Below, in pieces: positions 9,501 through 18,372 of a DNA stretch of 64,000 bases. Under the pieces are notes generated by a model. It ran no database searches. It was not told the origin of the DNA and saw nothing but the letters and a program-made list of their open reading frames with translations. Numbering within the stretch: the stretch's first letter is position 1; every line of letters starts with the position of its first letter. Both the position numbers and the translations under genes were made by a program. Source of the stretch: Chitinophagaceae bacterium (GTDB lineage Bacteria; Bacteroidota; Bacteroidia; Chitinophagales; Chitinophagaceae); assembly GCA_023229465.1 (NCBI GenBank), contig JALNZE010000008.1, positions 1-64,000 of the forward strand. The letters run 5' to 3'.

Positions 9501-10811
9501 CTATCTTATTTTCAGCGTAACCATGGATAATACCACACAAATAATCGTTACGATCCAGAAACGAACCGCTATCTTACTTTCGTGATATCCTTTTTTCTGG
9601 TAATGATGGTGCAGCGGACTCATCAGGAAAACCCTTCTTCCTTCACCATATTTTTTCCTGGTGTATTTAAAATACCCCACCTGGATAATCACACTTAAAT
9701 TTTCGATCAGGAACACGCCACAGAAAATAGGAATCAATAATTCTTTACGAACAATAATGGCCAGCGACGCGATGATGCCTCCCAGCGCCAGGCTACCGGT
9801 ATCACCCATGAATACCTGTGCGGGAAAAGCGTTGTACCATAGAAACCCGATACAGGCTCCTACAAAAGCGCCCACAAAAATAGATAGTTCACCCAGGTTA
9901 GGTATGTACATCACATCAAAGTAATCGGCGAAAATATAGTTACCGCTTACATATACGAATACCCCAATACCCGCGCCCATAATGGCGCTCACGCCAGCCG
10001 CCAATCCATCCAGGCCATCTGTTAAATTGGCGCCATTCGATACAGCGGTAATAATGAAGGTTACTACAAGTATATAAATGATCCAGGTATATTTTTCGGC
10101 GCCCGGGCCAATCCAACTGATTAGTTTGCTGTAATTGAACTGGTGATTTTTTACAAAGGGAATAGTGGTGATGGGTGTTTTCACTTTCACAAACCGCTTC
10201 TCAATTCCATTCAGCTTTCTAATGACAATGTTCGAATCTTTAGCAAGCCTTTCGCCCTGCTGCAATTGCGCATAGGGTGAAGTGATCACTTCTCTTTCAA
10301 CAGTTACCGCGTTACTGAAATACAATGTCAAACCAATAATAATGCCCAATCCCACCTGCCCGATAATTTTTGATATGCCGGCCAATCCATCACTGTCTTG
10401 CTTTTTATACGCCTCCCCTTTTTCCTTTGCCGCTCTTCTGGCACGAATCTTAAACAGGTCATCCAGAAAACCAATGATCCCTAACCAAACCGTACAGAGT
10501 ATCATCAACCGGATATATACTTTATCAAGATTGGCAAATAATATAGTAGGAATTAAAATGCTTAGCAGGATGATGATGCCTCCCATAGTGGGTGTGCCTT
10601 TCTTTTGTACCTGTCCCTCCAGGCCAAGGTCGCGCACACTCTCACCAATCTGTTTTTTCTTCAGGAATAAAATAATACGCTTACCATAAACAGTAGCTAT
10701 TACCAACGACAAAATCACAGACATCGCAATACGAAACGTAAGGAACTGGAACAGTCCCAACCCCGGTATCTGGAATTCTTTGTTTAGCCAGTTGAATAAG
10801 TAGTATAGCAT
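9501..10811 (-). CDS. mraY: Phospho-N-acetylmuramoyl-pentapeptide transferase MraY
   Basis: Integral membrane enzyme that transfers phospho-MurNAc-pentapeptide to undecaprenyl phosphate, giving lipid I. Catalytic-site motifs are present: DDLFK at 117-121, NLTDGLDGLA at 262-271, FMGDTGSLALGG, and the HHHYQKKG loop near residue 400. It is 436 aa against about 360 in E. coli; the extra length is an insertion at about 170-235, between membrane segments, of the kind found in Bacteroidota MraY proteins. A 60-bp gap with a short repeat separates it from murE. Confidence 0.97.
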   Translation of the reverse strand: MLYYLFNWLNKEFQIPGLGLFQFLTFRIAMSVILSLVIATVYGKRIILFLKKKQIGESVRDLGLEGQVQKKGTPTMGGIIILLSILIPTILFANLDKVYIRLMILCTVWLGIIGFLDDLFKIRARRAAKEKGEAYKKQDSDGLAGISKIIGQVGLGIIIGLTLYFSNAVTVEREVITSPYAQLQQGERLAKDSNIVIRKLNGIEKRFVKVKTPITTIPFVKNHQFNYSKLISWIGPGAEKYTWIIYILVVTFIITAVSNGANLTDGLDGLAAGVSAIMGAGIGVFVYVSGNYIFADYFDVMYIPNLGELSIFVGAFVGACIGFLWYNAFPAQVFMGDTGSLALGGIIASLAIIVRKELLIPIFCGVFLIENLSVIIQVGYFKYTRKKYGEGRRVFLMSPLHHHYQKKGYHESKIAVRFWIVTIICVVLSMVTLKIR

Positions 10812-10871
10812 GTTTATAGTTTATAGTTTAGAGTTAGGAGTTGACAGGTGGTTTTTCTACTACCTGTCATC

Positions 10872-12338
10872 TCACATCTGTCCTCTTCCCTCTAACATCT
10901 CCTTTAATACTTCCTTGTCATCAAAAGGATATTTCACCCCTTTGATATCCTGGTATTTTTCATGTCCCTTCCCCGCCACCAGAATAATATCTTCCGCATT
11001 TGCATAACTCACTGCTGTTCGGATGGCTTCTTTTCTATCTTCGATCAGTATGTATTTTCTTTTGGCAGCGCTGGTTAATCCTGTTTCCATATCCGTTAAT
11101 ATCCGGGCAGGATCTTCTGTCCTGGGATTATCGCTGGTAAATATTACCCTATCGCTCAAATCGCAGGCAGCCTGTGCCATAATGGGTCTTTTGGTTTTAT
11201 CCCGATCACCCCCGCAGCCAACAACCGTGATGATTTGCTCATGACCCTTTCTTAATTTTTTAATGGTAGCCAATACATTCTCCAATGCATCAGGTGTATG
11301 TGCATAGTCAACAATACCCATCACCCGGTTCTTACTGATCATATAGTCAAAACGTCCTTCGGCGCCGGTTAGTAAACTGAGGGCCGTGAGTACCTTTTCA
11401 CTTTCTTCACCCAAACAAACAGCAGCGCCATACACCGCTAACAAATTATACGCATTGAATTCACCAATCAACCTGAAATGCACTTCAGTATCGTTTACCG
11501 TCATCACCAAACCGGTAAGGGCATTCTCTAAAATTTTTCCTTTAAAACCGGCCATTGATTTTAATCCGTAGAGATATTTTCTGGCTTGTGTATTCTGCAA
11601 CATCACTGAACCGCGTTTATCATCCGCGTTGGAAATGGCAAAAGCGGATTCAGGCAGGTTATCAAAAAAACTTTTCTTCACACGGATATATTCATCAAAG
11701 GTTTTGTGGTAATCCAGGTGATCGTGTGTGATATTGCTGAAGATGGCTCCGGCAAATTGTAAACCGGTAATACGGCCCTGGTGAATGGCATGACTGCTGC
11801 ATTCCATGAATACATGCGTACAACCGGCATCTGCCATTTGTTGTAACAAACTATTTAATCGTATGGCATCGGGTGTGGTATATGTGGAAGGAATGATTTC
11901 ATTACCAACCTGGTTCTGAACAGTACTTACCAAACCACAGGTATAGCCTAAACGGGTAAACAGTTTAAAGAGTAAGGTAGCAATGGTTGTTTTACCATTG
12001 GTACCTGTAATACCTACCAGCAAAAATCTGCCGGAGGGTTTTCCGTAAAACTGGTGGGCCATATAGGCCACTGCCTCATGTGTATTATTTACCAGCAGAT
12101 ACGTAATACCACTATGAAAATTTTTGGGCATTTCTTCACAAACAATCGCAACGGCGCCCAATGCAATGGCTTTATCCATAAACTGATGGCCATCAGATTT
12201 TTCTCCGCGAATGGCTACAAATACAAAACCATTTTGAATAGTACGCGAATCAATTTCGATACCCGTAACCTCAATAGACGTATTTCCCTGTACCTGTTTC
12301 AGGTGCACTTTGTATAATATGTCTTGCAGTTTTGCCAT
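10872..12338 (-). CDS. murE: UDP-MurNAc-tripeptide synthetase MurE (meso-diaminopimelate type)
   Basis: Cytoplasmic ligase that adds the third amino acid to the peptidoglycan stem. P-loop GTNGKTT at 112-118 and the substrate-specificity motif DNPRTE at 403-408. In characterised MurE enzymes DNPR(x)E marks meso-diaminopimelate users, as opposed to the lysine-specific variants, so the wall of this organism is predicted to be of the meso-DAP type. Length (488 aa) is normal. It begins 9 bp after the ftsI stop. Confidence 0.97.
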   Translation of the reverse strand: MAKLQDILYKVHLKQVQGNTSIEVTGIEIDSRTIQNGFVFVAIRGEKSDGHQFMDKAIALGAVAIVCEEMPKNFHSGITYLLVNNTHEAVAYMAHQFYGKPSGRFLLVGITGTNGKTTIATLLFKLFTRLGYTCGLVSTVQNQVGNEIIPSTYTTPDAIRLNSLLQQMADAGCTHVFMECSSHAIHQGRITGLQFAGAIFSNITHDHLDYHKTFDEYIRVKKSFFDNLPESAFAISNADDKRGSVMLQNTQARKYLYGLKSMAGFKGKILENALTGLVMTVNDTEVHFRLIGEFNAYNLLAVYGAAVCLGEESEKVLTALSLLTGAEGRFDYMISKNRVMGIVDYAHTPDALENVLATIKKLRKGHEQIITVVGCGGDRDKTKRPIMAQAACDLSDRVIFTSDNPRTEDPARILTDMETGLTSAAKRKYILIEDRKEAIRTAVSYANAEDIILVAGKGHEKYQDIKGVKYPFDDKEVLKEMLEGRGQM

Positions 12339-12347
12339 ATCAGTATA

Positions 12348-14459
12348 CTAATTCAATGCTACATTAATCAACTGTCCCCTTGCAATGGGCTGTCCTGCCT
12401 CAATGGATTGCATAGCCACTTTACCCCTTCCTTTCACAGTCACTTTCAACCCGAAATTTTCGCACAGGTACACCGCATCCTTCAATCCCAATCCTTTTAA
12501 CTGGGGCATGGTATTCGGATCAAATGATTTTTTATTGAGTATCACTACCGCGTTTTTTCCATTCATATCAATCCACTGGTCCGTGCTTTGTGTTGAATCG
12601 GCATAGGTCATATTCAGTTTTGAAGTAAGGAAAGTCATATCCCGCTTCATGCCTGCAAAACTAAAAGCAGTGCTGTCTGGTTTCATTTGTTGTGCCGTAA
12701 CTATCATCGTATGCCTGATATAGGAGCTGTATAAACGATCAGCAATTTCTTTAAATACCGGACCCGCAACCGCCGCTCCATAAAATACAGGAGCATGTGC
12801 TTTGTTAACAATCACTACTACACAGGTATATTGCGGATTATCTGCCGGAAAATATCCTGCGAAAGATGATTGATAAATTTTATCCGCATAGCCCCTGTTA
12901 TCATTGGCCACTAATGCGGTACCTGTTTTACCGGCCACTTTAAAAGCGGCATTTTTAAATAATTCTCTTCCGGTTCCTTCACTGCAAACACCTTCTAAAC
13001 ATTCCTGCAAGTCAAGCAGGGTTTGCTTACTACAGAGTTGATCGTCCACTACGGTTGGTTGAAATTCACGTATCAGAACGCCCTCATCTTTCACGGCGCT
13101 CACCAGGTAAGGCCGCATCACTTTGCCGTTATTGGCAATTGAATTATATAACGAAACGGTTTGCAGGGGCGTGATGGACAGGTTATAACCAAATGCCATC
13201 CATGGTAAAGTAGTTGGGCCCCAGAATCTTCCTCCGGGCTTATATATGGTAGGAATGCCCTCTCCTTTCAGATCAATTCCGGTTACGGTATCCATGCGCA
13301 TTTTTTTCAGGCTGCGAAGAAACTGGTCCGGATGATCAGCATAATGCATAGAGGCCAGTTTAGCCATGCCCACATTGGAGCTCAGTTCAAATGCCTGCTT
13401 AACCGTTACATTCGATTTGCCATGTTTTTCACTGTCGTAAACGGTTTGTCCGGCAGTTCTCCATACCCCGCCTTCCAGGTCCACCATCTGGTTAAGGGTA
13501 ACTTTTTTATCTTCCAGTAAAGCCAGCATGGTAGCCAGTTTAAAGGTGGAGCCCGGTTCTGTTGGCCTGATGGCATAATTGAGGTTCTCCCAATAAATAC
13601 CCTCCGTTTTTTTACCAAGGTTAGCTATCGCTTTTATTTTCCCGGTCTTTACTTCCATCACAATCGCGCAACCGGTAACTGCCTGGTTTTTTATCATCAT
13701 CTTCATCAAGGCATTCTCGGTTATATCCTGGATAAAAACATCAATGGTACTTACAATGTCTTTTCCTGTTTCAGGTTCAATTTCCCAGGTATCGTCTACC
13801 GGCACACGTACACCGCCCGCGATGGTTCTAACCAGTTGTTTACCATTTCTGCCTTTAAGCAAACTATCATACGTCATTTCCAGGCCAACTTTATTAGAAT
13901 CCCTTGCCAGGCCAATGGTTCTGAAAGCCAGCATCTGGTAGGGATTGAGACGAATGGTTTTTTCGTTGGCAATCATTCCGCTTTTATACCTGCCTAATTT
14001 GAATAAAGGAAAAGCCCGCAATTGTTCATATTCTCTGAAGGATATTTTTTTCTTCAATAAAAAATATCCTTCCCTGGCATCGTAAGCATTTTGGAGGATC
14101 GATTTGTATTCACCGGCGGCATGATCCTTAAATAATCCGGCGAGCGATTCACTCAATGAGTCTACATTTTCTCTAAACCGTACCCCATTCTTTTCCCGTA
14201 ACGACTCCACCCTGAAATCTATATAAATATCAAACTGGGGAATGCTGGTACTTAACATCTGGCCGTCTTCACTATAAATGGTACCTCTCTCCGCCTCTAC
14301 CTCATCCAGTTTCTGGTGCAGGCTATCACTCATACTCCGCCAGTGCGGCCCTTCTACCTGCTGAATAATAACCGCTTTCACAAAAATGGCCGCGCAGGCA
14401 AGTACCACCAGTATATAACTGAGGTAAACCCTCCATAGTATGTCGCGTTTTACATCCAC
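12348..14459 (-). CDS. ftsI: Septal class B penicillin-binding protein FtsI/PBP3 with PASTA domain
   Basis: Monofunctional transpeptidase that cross-links septal peptidoglycan as the partner of FtsW. One N-terminal membrane anchor (about 10-32), a PBP dimerisation domain (about 50-225) and the transpeptidase domain with the SxxK motif STFK at 304-307, SSN (in SSNVGMAK) and KTGTA. The final 60 residues form a single PASTA-like domain (PQLKGLGLKDA...), a feature usual in Gram-positive PBPs and also seen in Bacteroidota FtsI. Length is 703 aa. The gene lies downstream of the ftsL-like gene with a 113-bp AT-rich gap. Confidence 0.96.
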   Translation of the reverse strand: MDVKRDILWRVYLSYILVVLACAAIFVKAVIIQQVEGPHWRSMSDSLHQKLDEVEAERGTIYSEDGQMLSTSIPQFDIYIDFRVESLREKNGVRFRENVDSLSESLAGLFKDHAAGEYKSILQNAYDAREGYFLLKKKISFREYEQLRAFPLFKLGRYKSGMIANEKTIRLNPYQMLAFRTIGLARDSNKVGLEMTYDSLLKGRNGKQLVRTIAGGVRVPVDDTWEIEPETGKDIVSTIDVFIQDITENALMKMMIKNQAVTGCAIVMEVKTGKIKAIANLGKKTEGIYWENLNYAIRPTEPGSTFKLATMLALLEDKKVTLNQMVDLEGGVWRTAGQTVYDSEKHGKSNVTVKQAFELSSNVGMAKLASMHYADHPDQFLRSLKKMRMDTVTGIDLKGEGIPTIYKPGGRFWGPTTLPWMAFGYNLSITPLQTVSLYNSIANNGKVMRPYLVSAVKDEGVLIREFQPTVVDDQLCSKQTLLDLQECLEGVCSEGTGRELFKNAAFKVAGKTGTALVANDNRGYADKIYQSSFAGYFPADNPQYTCVVVIVNKAHAPVFYGAAVAGPVFKEIADRLYSSYIRHTMIVTAQQMKPDSTAFSFAGMKRDMTFLTSKLNMTYADSTQSTDQWIDMNGKNAVVILNKKSFDPNTMPQLKGLGLKDAVYLCENFGLKVTVKGRGKVAMQSIEAGQPIARGQLINVALN

Positions 14460-14572
14460 CTTTTTAATTAAGAAATAATAATTAAGAATTAATAATTTTT
14501 GTTTAACTGCTTTTTGATCCCTTCCTCAATAATGATTAATGTTTATGCCTGCCAATTTTTTCTTCCCAATTA

Positions 14573-14860
14573 TTAATTATTAATTAATCTCCCTCCCTGC
14601 AATCGCCGCGGCATCTCACCACCTTGTTTCAAACCCAATGGTTCCGCGGCTTTTACAATTTGTATTTCCTGGCTTTTAAACATCACTTCACTTTTCAGTG
14701 TTTTATATTCGTATTGCAATTCTTTCAACAACGTATTGGTGCTGTTAATCTTCCGTATGGTTTTGTCGGCCCTGTGCCCGTTGGCTATATATAGAACCGT
14801 TAGCACGGCTAGAAACAAAAAGAACGATATGTTCTTTATAATCCACTGATAGTTGAACAT
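14573..14860 (-). CDS. ftsL: FtsL-like small bitopic division protein
   Basis: 95-aa protein with one transmembrane segment at about residues 8-26 followed by a predicted coiled-coil (about 32-70) and a short C-terminal tail. The architecture, size and position between rsmH and ftsI match FtsL, the divisome protein that forms a complex with FtsQ and FtsB. Sequence identity in this family is very low, so the name rests mainly on topology and synteny. Confidence 0.82.
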   Translation of the reverse strand: MFNYQWIIKNISFFLFLAVLTVLYIANGHRADKTIRKINSTNTLLKELQYEYKTLKSEVMFKSQEIQIVKAAEPLGLKQGGEMPRRLQGGRLINN

Positions 14861-14884
14861 AAATCACGCCCCCCCATTCACTTT

Positions 14885-15802
14885 TTAATTATTAATTATC
14901 AACTCCGCCACTCTCAGCTTCGCGCTTCTGCTCCGAGTGTTTCTTTTCAGCTCATCCTCCCCCGCCGTTACCGGCTTTTTATTAATCAGTTTAAACACTT
15001 CTTCTTTCGCTACAGACATGAAGGGGTTATCAGGTATTTCATCGAAACTGCCCTGGCGGAAGAAATTCTTCACTACCCTGTCTTCTATAGAATGGAAGGT
15101 GATGATGGCTACACGGCCACCTGGTTTCAGCACAGCGGCAACCTGCCGCAGCATGTCTTTTAATGCACCCATTTCATCGTTCACCTCAATTCGTAAAGCC
15201 TGGAATACCTGGGCCAAATACTTATTAGGATTTCCTTTCACTACCGGGCTGATCATTGCTTTAAACTGTTCGATGGTCTCCGACTGCAGATGCTTTCGCT
15301 GGTGCACAATATGTTTGGCAAGTGTGATGGAATTCGTTACTTCTCCATACTTTTCAAACAGTTTGTGTAACTGCTGTTCACTGTAACCGCGAATAATGTC
15401 GGCGGCCGTAACTCCCTGTCTCCTGTCCATCCGCATGTCCATCGGACCTGAAAAACGGGTAGAGAATCCACGGTCAGCTTCGTCGAACTGGTGACTGCTA
15501 ACGCCCAGGTCGGCCAGCACGCCATCTACTTCAGTTATTTTGTGCAGACGAAGCATTCGTTGCAGGTGACGAAAATTCTGTGGCACAAAAATCACACGCG
15601 TATCGGCGGGTACATTTTTTTCGGCATCAGCATCCTGGTCAAAAGCAATGAGTTTTCCTTTAGCGCCTAAACGTTCTAAAATTCCTTTACTATGTCCCCC
15701 TCCGCCAAATGTGGCATCCACGTACACACCATCGGGTTTGATGGCAAGGCCATCTAGGGTTTCATTGTAGAGGACAGGAATATGATAATTCATCGAACTC
15801 AC
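14885..15802 (-). CDS. rsmH: 16S rRNA (cytosine1402-N4)-methyltransferase RsmH
   Basis: SAM-dependent enzyme (formerly MraW) that methylates N4 of C1402 in the 16S rRNA decoding site. The N-terminus HIPVLYNETLDGL and the SAM motif FGGGGHS at 32-38 are diagnostic, as are GVLADLGVSSHQFD and the C-terminal KPVTAGEDEL stretch with RSRSAKLRVAE. Length (305 aa) is typical. A start at Met4 (MNYHIPVL) is also plausible. It follows mraZ after a 109-bp gap of TTTGAAAA repeats. Confidence 0.97.
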   Translation of the reverse strand: MSSMNYHIPVLYNETLDGLAIKPDGVYVDATFGGGGHSKGILERLGAKGKLIAFDQDADAEKNVPADTRVIFVPQNFRHLQRMLRLHKITEVDGVLADLGVSSHQFDEADRGFSTRFSGPMDMRMDRRQGVTAADIIRGYSEQQLHKLFEKYGEVTNSITLAKHIVHQRKHLQSETIEQFKAMISPVVKGNPNKYLAQVFQALRIEVNDEMGALKDMLRQVAAVLKPGGRVAIITFHSIEDRVVKNFFRQGSFDEIPDNPFMSVAKEEVFKLINKKPVTAGEDELKRNTRSRSAKLRVAELIINN

Positions 15803-15806
15803 TGAG

Positions 15807-15838
15807 TTTGAAAATTTGAAAATTTGAAAATTTGAAAA
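15807..15838. repeat. Four tandem TTTGAAAA units in the mraZ-rsmH gap
   Basis: An 8-bp unit, TTTGAAAA, is repeated four times without interruption. The complementary form (TTTTCAAA units) appears at 15885-15900 and again at 15910-15918, so the gap can fold into an imperfect hairpin between mraZ and rsmH. A related run occurs at the atpD-atpC junction (28064-28086). Confidence 0.85.
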
Positions 15839-15911
15839 TATAATACCGATGAGCTTTTGAAAACTGTATTATGTAAATACGCCATTTTCAAATTTTCAAA
15901 TTGCCTCATTT

Positions 15912-16361
15912 TCAAATTTTTTCTGTCATCACTTCCTGCGCCAGGCTGCTAAAAGCCTCTGGTGAAAAATCCTCAAAGAGCTGTTTGTACTTACCGGCAT
16001 CCCATATTTCGAATCGGTCCAGTGCGGCGGCCAGCACAATGTCCTTGCCCAACCCGGCAAATTCTTTCAGTGTTTGAGGAAGCAACATGCGGCTGGCAGC
16101 ATCCAGTTCCACTTCTGTTGCCCCGCCCAGAAACTGGCGGCGAAATTGACGTACTTTGGGGTCGAAATCATTTAACTGGCTAATTTTGGCAATAATCAAT
16201 TCCCAACTTTTCAATGGATACAATGTGAGGCATTTTTCAAAACCACGGCTGAGTATGAAACGACCCTCCCCTTCCGGCAACTGTTTTTTCAGTCCGCCGG
16301 GAAGCAGGAAGCGACCTTTCGCATCTACTGTAGCCTCATATTCTCCGTGAAATCCGTCCAT
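15912..16361 (-). CDS. mraZ: Transcriptional regulator MraZ
   Basis: DNA-binding regulator of the dcw operon, built from two SpoVT/AbrB-like (swapped-hairpin) repeats. The signature of the first repeat is visible (YEATVDAKGRFLLPGGLKK, residues 8-26) and the second has the matching ASRMLLPQTLKEF about 89-101. Length of 149 aa fits the family. In E. coli MraZ binds direct TGGGN repeats upstream of its own gene; a 10-bp phased TG(G/T)NA series occurs 27 bp upstream here. First gene of the operon that ends with ftsZ. Confidence 0.97.
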   Translation of the reverse strand: MDGFHGEYEATVDAKGRFLLPGGLKKQLPEGEGRFILSRGFEKCLTLYPLKSWELIIAKISQLNDFDPKVRQFRRQFLGGATEVELDAASRMLLPQTLKEFAGLGKDIVLAAALDRFEIWDAGKYKQLFEDFSPEAFSSLAQEVMTEKI

Positions 16362-16384
16362 TGGTTAATAACTATTTCCAAGAT

Positions 16385-16420
16385 TACCACTTGTTGACAC
16401 AAAATAACACTTTTTCCCAC
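16385..16420 (-). promoter_or_regulatory. Putative MraZ operator: four 10-bp phased repeats
   Basis: On the minus strand, reading toward mraZ, TGGGA (16419-16415), TGTTA (16409-16405), TGTCA (16399-16395) and TGGTA (16389-16385) recur every 10 bp, each preceded by G. A fifth near match, TGGAA (16380-16376), is one base out of phase. E. coli MraZ is known to bind TGGGN repeats spaced by 5 nt upstream of mraZ, which is the same period and position. Function is inferred from this match. Confidence 0.6.
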
Positions 16421-16599
16421 TTTTAACCCTGTTTTAGGCCATTTGTATTTATCCACACAATTAATTGACCTGCAACTCAATACAGGTAAGCATTTGAAGT
16501 GATTCCTATCTAAAAAAGCCAAAAAATCTGTGAATTTCTGTGGATAACAGGTGAATTAGAGGGATTTTTGTGTGAATAGCCTTGTTATTCCACAATAAA

Positions 16600-16740
16600 A
16601 GGGAGTAGGAAGGTAGCCATTAATTGACTACCTGTGTTCTCGCATCACCGTACGTACCGTTCGGTCGGTATACGGCGGTTTGTTAGAATAACTTTGTTTG
16701 GTGTTCCGTTTTATCCGGGACTTACACCCTATAGCTGATA
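16600..16740 (-). mobile_element. Possible degenerate group II intron 3' end (domain V/VI-like)
   Basis: Read on the minus strand, 16680-16644 can form a 37-nt two-part stem: a 9-bp lower helix with one mismatch, a 2-nt AC bulge before GTACGG, and an upper helix ACCG/CGGT. This resembles group II intron domain V. It is followed by a hairpin AGGTAG/CTACCT (16633-16611), in the place of domain VI, and then CTTCCTACTCCC. Upstream, 16729-16717 reads GGGTGTAAGTCCC, similar to a domain I segment. No reverse transcriptase is present, so if the match is right this is an internally deleted remnant. Covariance-model support is lacking here. Confidence 0.4.
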
Positions 16741-16757
16741 TACAGGCCTGACACACC

Positions 16758-16784
16758 AAAAAAAAGTAGGCTTACTGTGTAAGC
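16758..16784 (-). terminator. Rho-independent terminator after susD
   Basis: On the minus strand a perfect hairpin GCTTAC-ACA-GTAAGC (16784-16770) is followed, after CTAC, by eight T residues (16765-16758). It lies 26 bp past the SusD stop codon and would end the SusC/SusD transcript before it reaches the mraZ control region. Confidence 0.75.
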
Positions 16785-16809
16785 AGGGCTTTTGATAAAT
16801 ACATTTGTT

Positions 16810-18342
16810 TTAATATCCGGGATTCTGAATCATTTTTTCAGGGTCCAGTTTTACCTCATTCAATGGTACGGGAAAGAAATAGTCTTTGGTAGTACAATTT
16901 GTAAGGGGGGAATTATTATAGTCAACCTGACTCTTTGAACGTATGTAAGTTACCAGGTCCGCGGCGGTAAAGAATCTGGTAAGGTCATGCCAGCGATGAT
17001 GTTCAAAAGCGAGTTCAACACGTCTTTCATGCAGTATCGCCATTTTTAATGTTGGATATCGGGCTACATATGCCGGATTGGTTAGCATGGCAGCATATAA
17101 TGGCATGCCCGCCCTGGTTCTAACCATATTGAGGTATTGAATGGCTGTTGCATTATCATTCAGATACATATTCACTTCGGCAAGATTTAAAATAATATCG
17201 GCATAGCGCATAATAATATAATCATTTCCTCCATACCCAAGGTTACCGGCAGTAGCGCTTATGTCGCGGTATTTAGTAATAAAATAAGATTGTACCGACG
17301 CGGCGGCGGCATATTTGATGGAGAAAGTTGTACGCAGGTCACCCGTTTCGAATTCTTTTTGCAGGTCATTGGTTAAAGTGCCCCCTGCTCCGGTTGATAC
17401 CACCAGGGAATTAATCGTTTCTCCTTTTGCCTGGTTACTGGCAGCGATTCTTGAACTGTAGGCCGGATCACCCTGCTTATATGAAATCTGGAATATAATT
17501 TCCGGGTTGGTATTTTTTTTGTTTACATCAAAAACATCCGCATAAGGGATATCAGAAAGACTGGTAAACGTTTTCTGATTGTAACAAGCCATTAAATAAG
17601 TTTTGGCATTGTTGAAATTAGCAGTTGCATCCGCGGCATCCAATGTGGCACCCATTGTTAAATAAACCTGTCCGAGTAACCCATTGGCAGCCTGTAATGA
17701 AACCTTCCCTTTGCTGGCAGCAGATTGAACAGCAGGAAGATTACTGGTAATCACCTCTTTCAAATCAGCAATAATTTGGGCATATACTTTCTCACGTGTT
17801 GCCCGGAAAGTAAGTGCAGAAACCTGTTCAGTAGAAGTTAAACGATCTGTAACCAAAGGTACGGCGCCAAACTCCCTTACCAGGTTGAAATACATAAGGG
17901 CCCTGATGAATTTTAATTCGGCTATATATTGGGTTCTGGTTGCTTCAACTGTAAAAGAAATTTTTCCTATTACAGACAAGATAAGGTTAGCCCTGGAAAT
18001 TGGGGTGTACAATGCTGTCCAGTGTCTTTGCAGGTATGTATTACTTGGCACTAACGAAAAAGAAGTGAACTGAAATGGTTCTCCATTATTAGATTGGTTA
18101 TCCGTACTGTTAACATCATCAGACCGATCATCTGTCCATAAAGAAGCGCCTTCTCCTATACAGTTTGAACTACGTAGTGCCTGGTATACACCATATACAC
18201 CATTGGTAATATCTGTTTCCGATTGAAATCCACGGTCAACTGAAACTGAGTTTGGATTAGTTTGCTCCAAAAAGGACTTTGAACAGGCACTAAAACATAC
18301 CAGTGAAAGTATACCGAATGTGATTGGGATTATTTTACGCAT
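16810..18342 (-). CDS. SusD/RagB-family nutrient-binding outer-membrane lipoprotein
   Basis: Surface lipoprotein that caps a SusC-type TonB-dependent transporter and captures its ligand, usually an oligosaccharide. Signal peptide with lipobox FSAC (Cys about residue 20), then SKSFLEQTNP typical of SusD N-termini, TPR-like helices, and the C-terminal SusD signature near the end (HERRVELAFEHHRWHDLTRF, PVPLNEVKLDPEKMIQNPGY). Length is 510 aa. It lies 30 bp after the susC-like gene and is followed by a strong terminator. No glycoside hydrolase or sigma/anti-sigma pair is nearby, so the substrate cannot be inferred. Confidence 0.95.
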   Translation of the reverse strand: MRKIIPITFGILSLVCFSACSKSFLEQTNPNSVSVDRGFQSETDITNGVYGVYQALRSSNCIGEGASLWTDDRSDDVNSTDNQSNNGEPFQFTSFSLVPSNTYLQRHWTALYTPISRANLILSVIGKISFTVEATRTQYIAELKFIRALMYFNLVREFGAVPLVTDRLTSTEQVSALTFRATREKVYAQIIADLKEVITSNLPAVQSAASKGKVSLQAANGLLGQVYLTMGATLDAADATANFNNAKTYLMACYNQKTFTSLSDIPYADVFDVNKKNTNPEIIFQISYKQGDPAYSSRIAASNQAKGETINSLVVSTGAGGTLTNDLQKEFETGDLRTTFSIKYAAAASVQSYFITKYRDISATAGNLGYGGNDYIIMRYADIILNLAEVNMYLNDNATAIQYLNMVRTRAGMPLYAAMLTNPAYVARYPTLKMAILHERRVELAFEHHRWHDLTRFFTAADLVTYIRSKSQVDYNNSPLTNCTTKDYFFPVPLNEVKLDPEKMIQNPGY

Positions 18343-18372
18343 AAGAAAAATTTTAATGATTGTTATAACAGA

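Larger units (their letters stand above)
16362..16809. other. 448-bp intergenic region between susD and mraZ
   Basis: No gene is seen. From right to left it holds the susD terminator, an intron-like remnant, a stretch of unassigned sequence (16421-16600) that should contain the dcw promoter, and the putative MraZ operator. I could not pick a convincing TAnnTTTG promoter box here. Confidence 0.7.
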
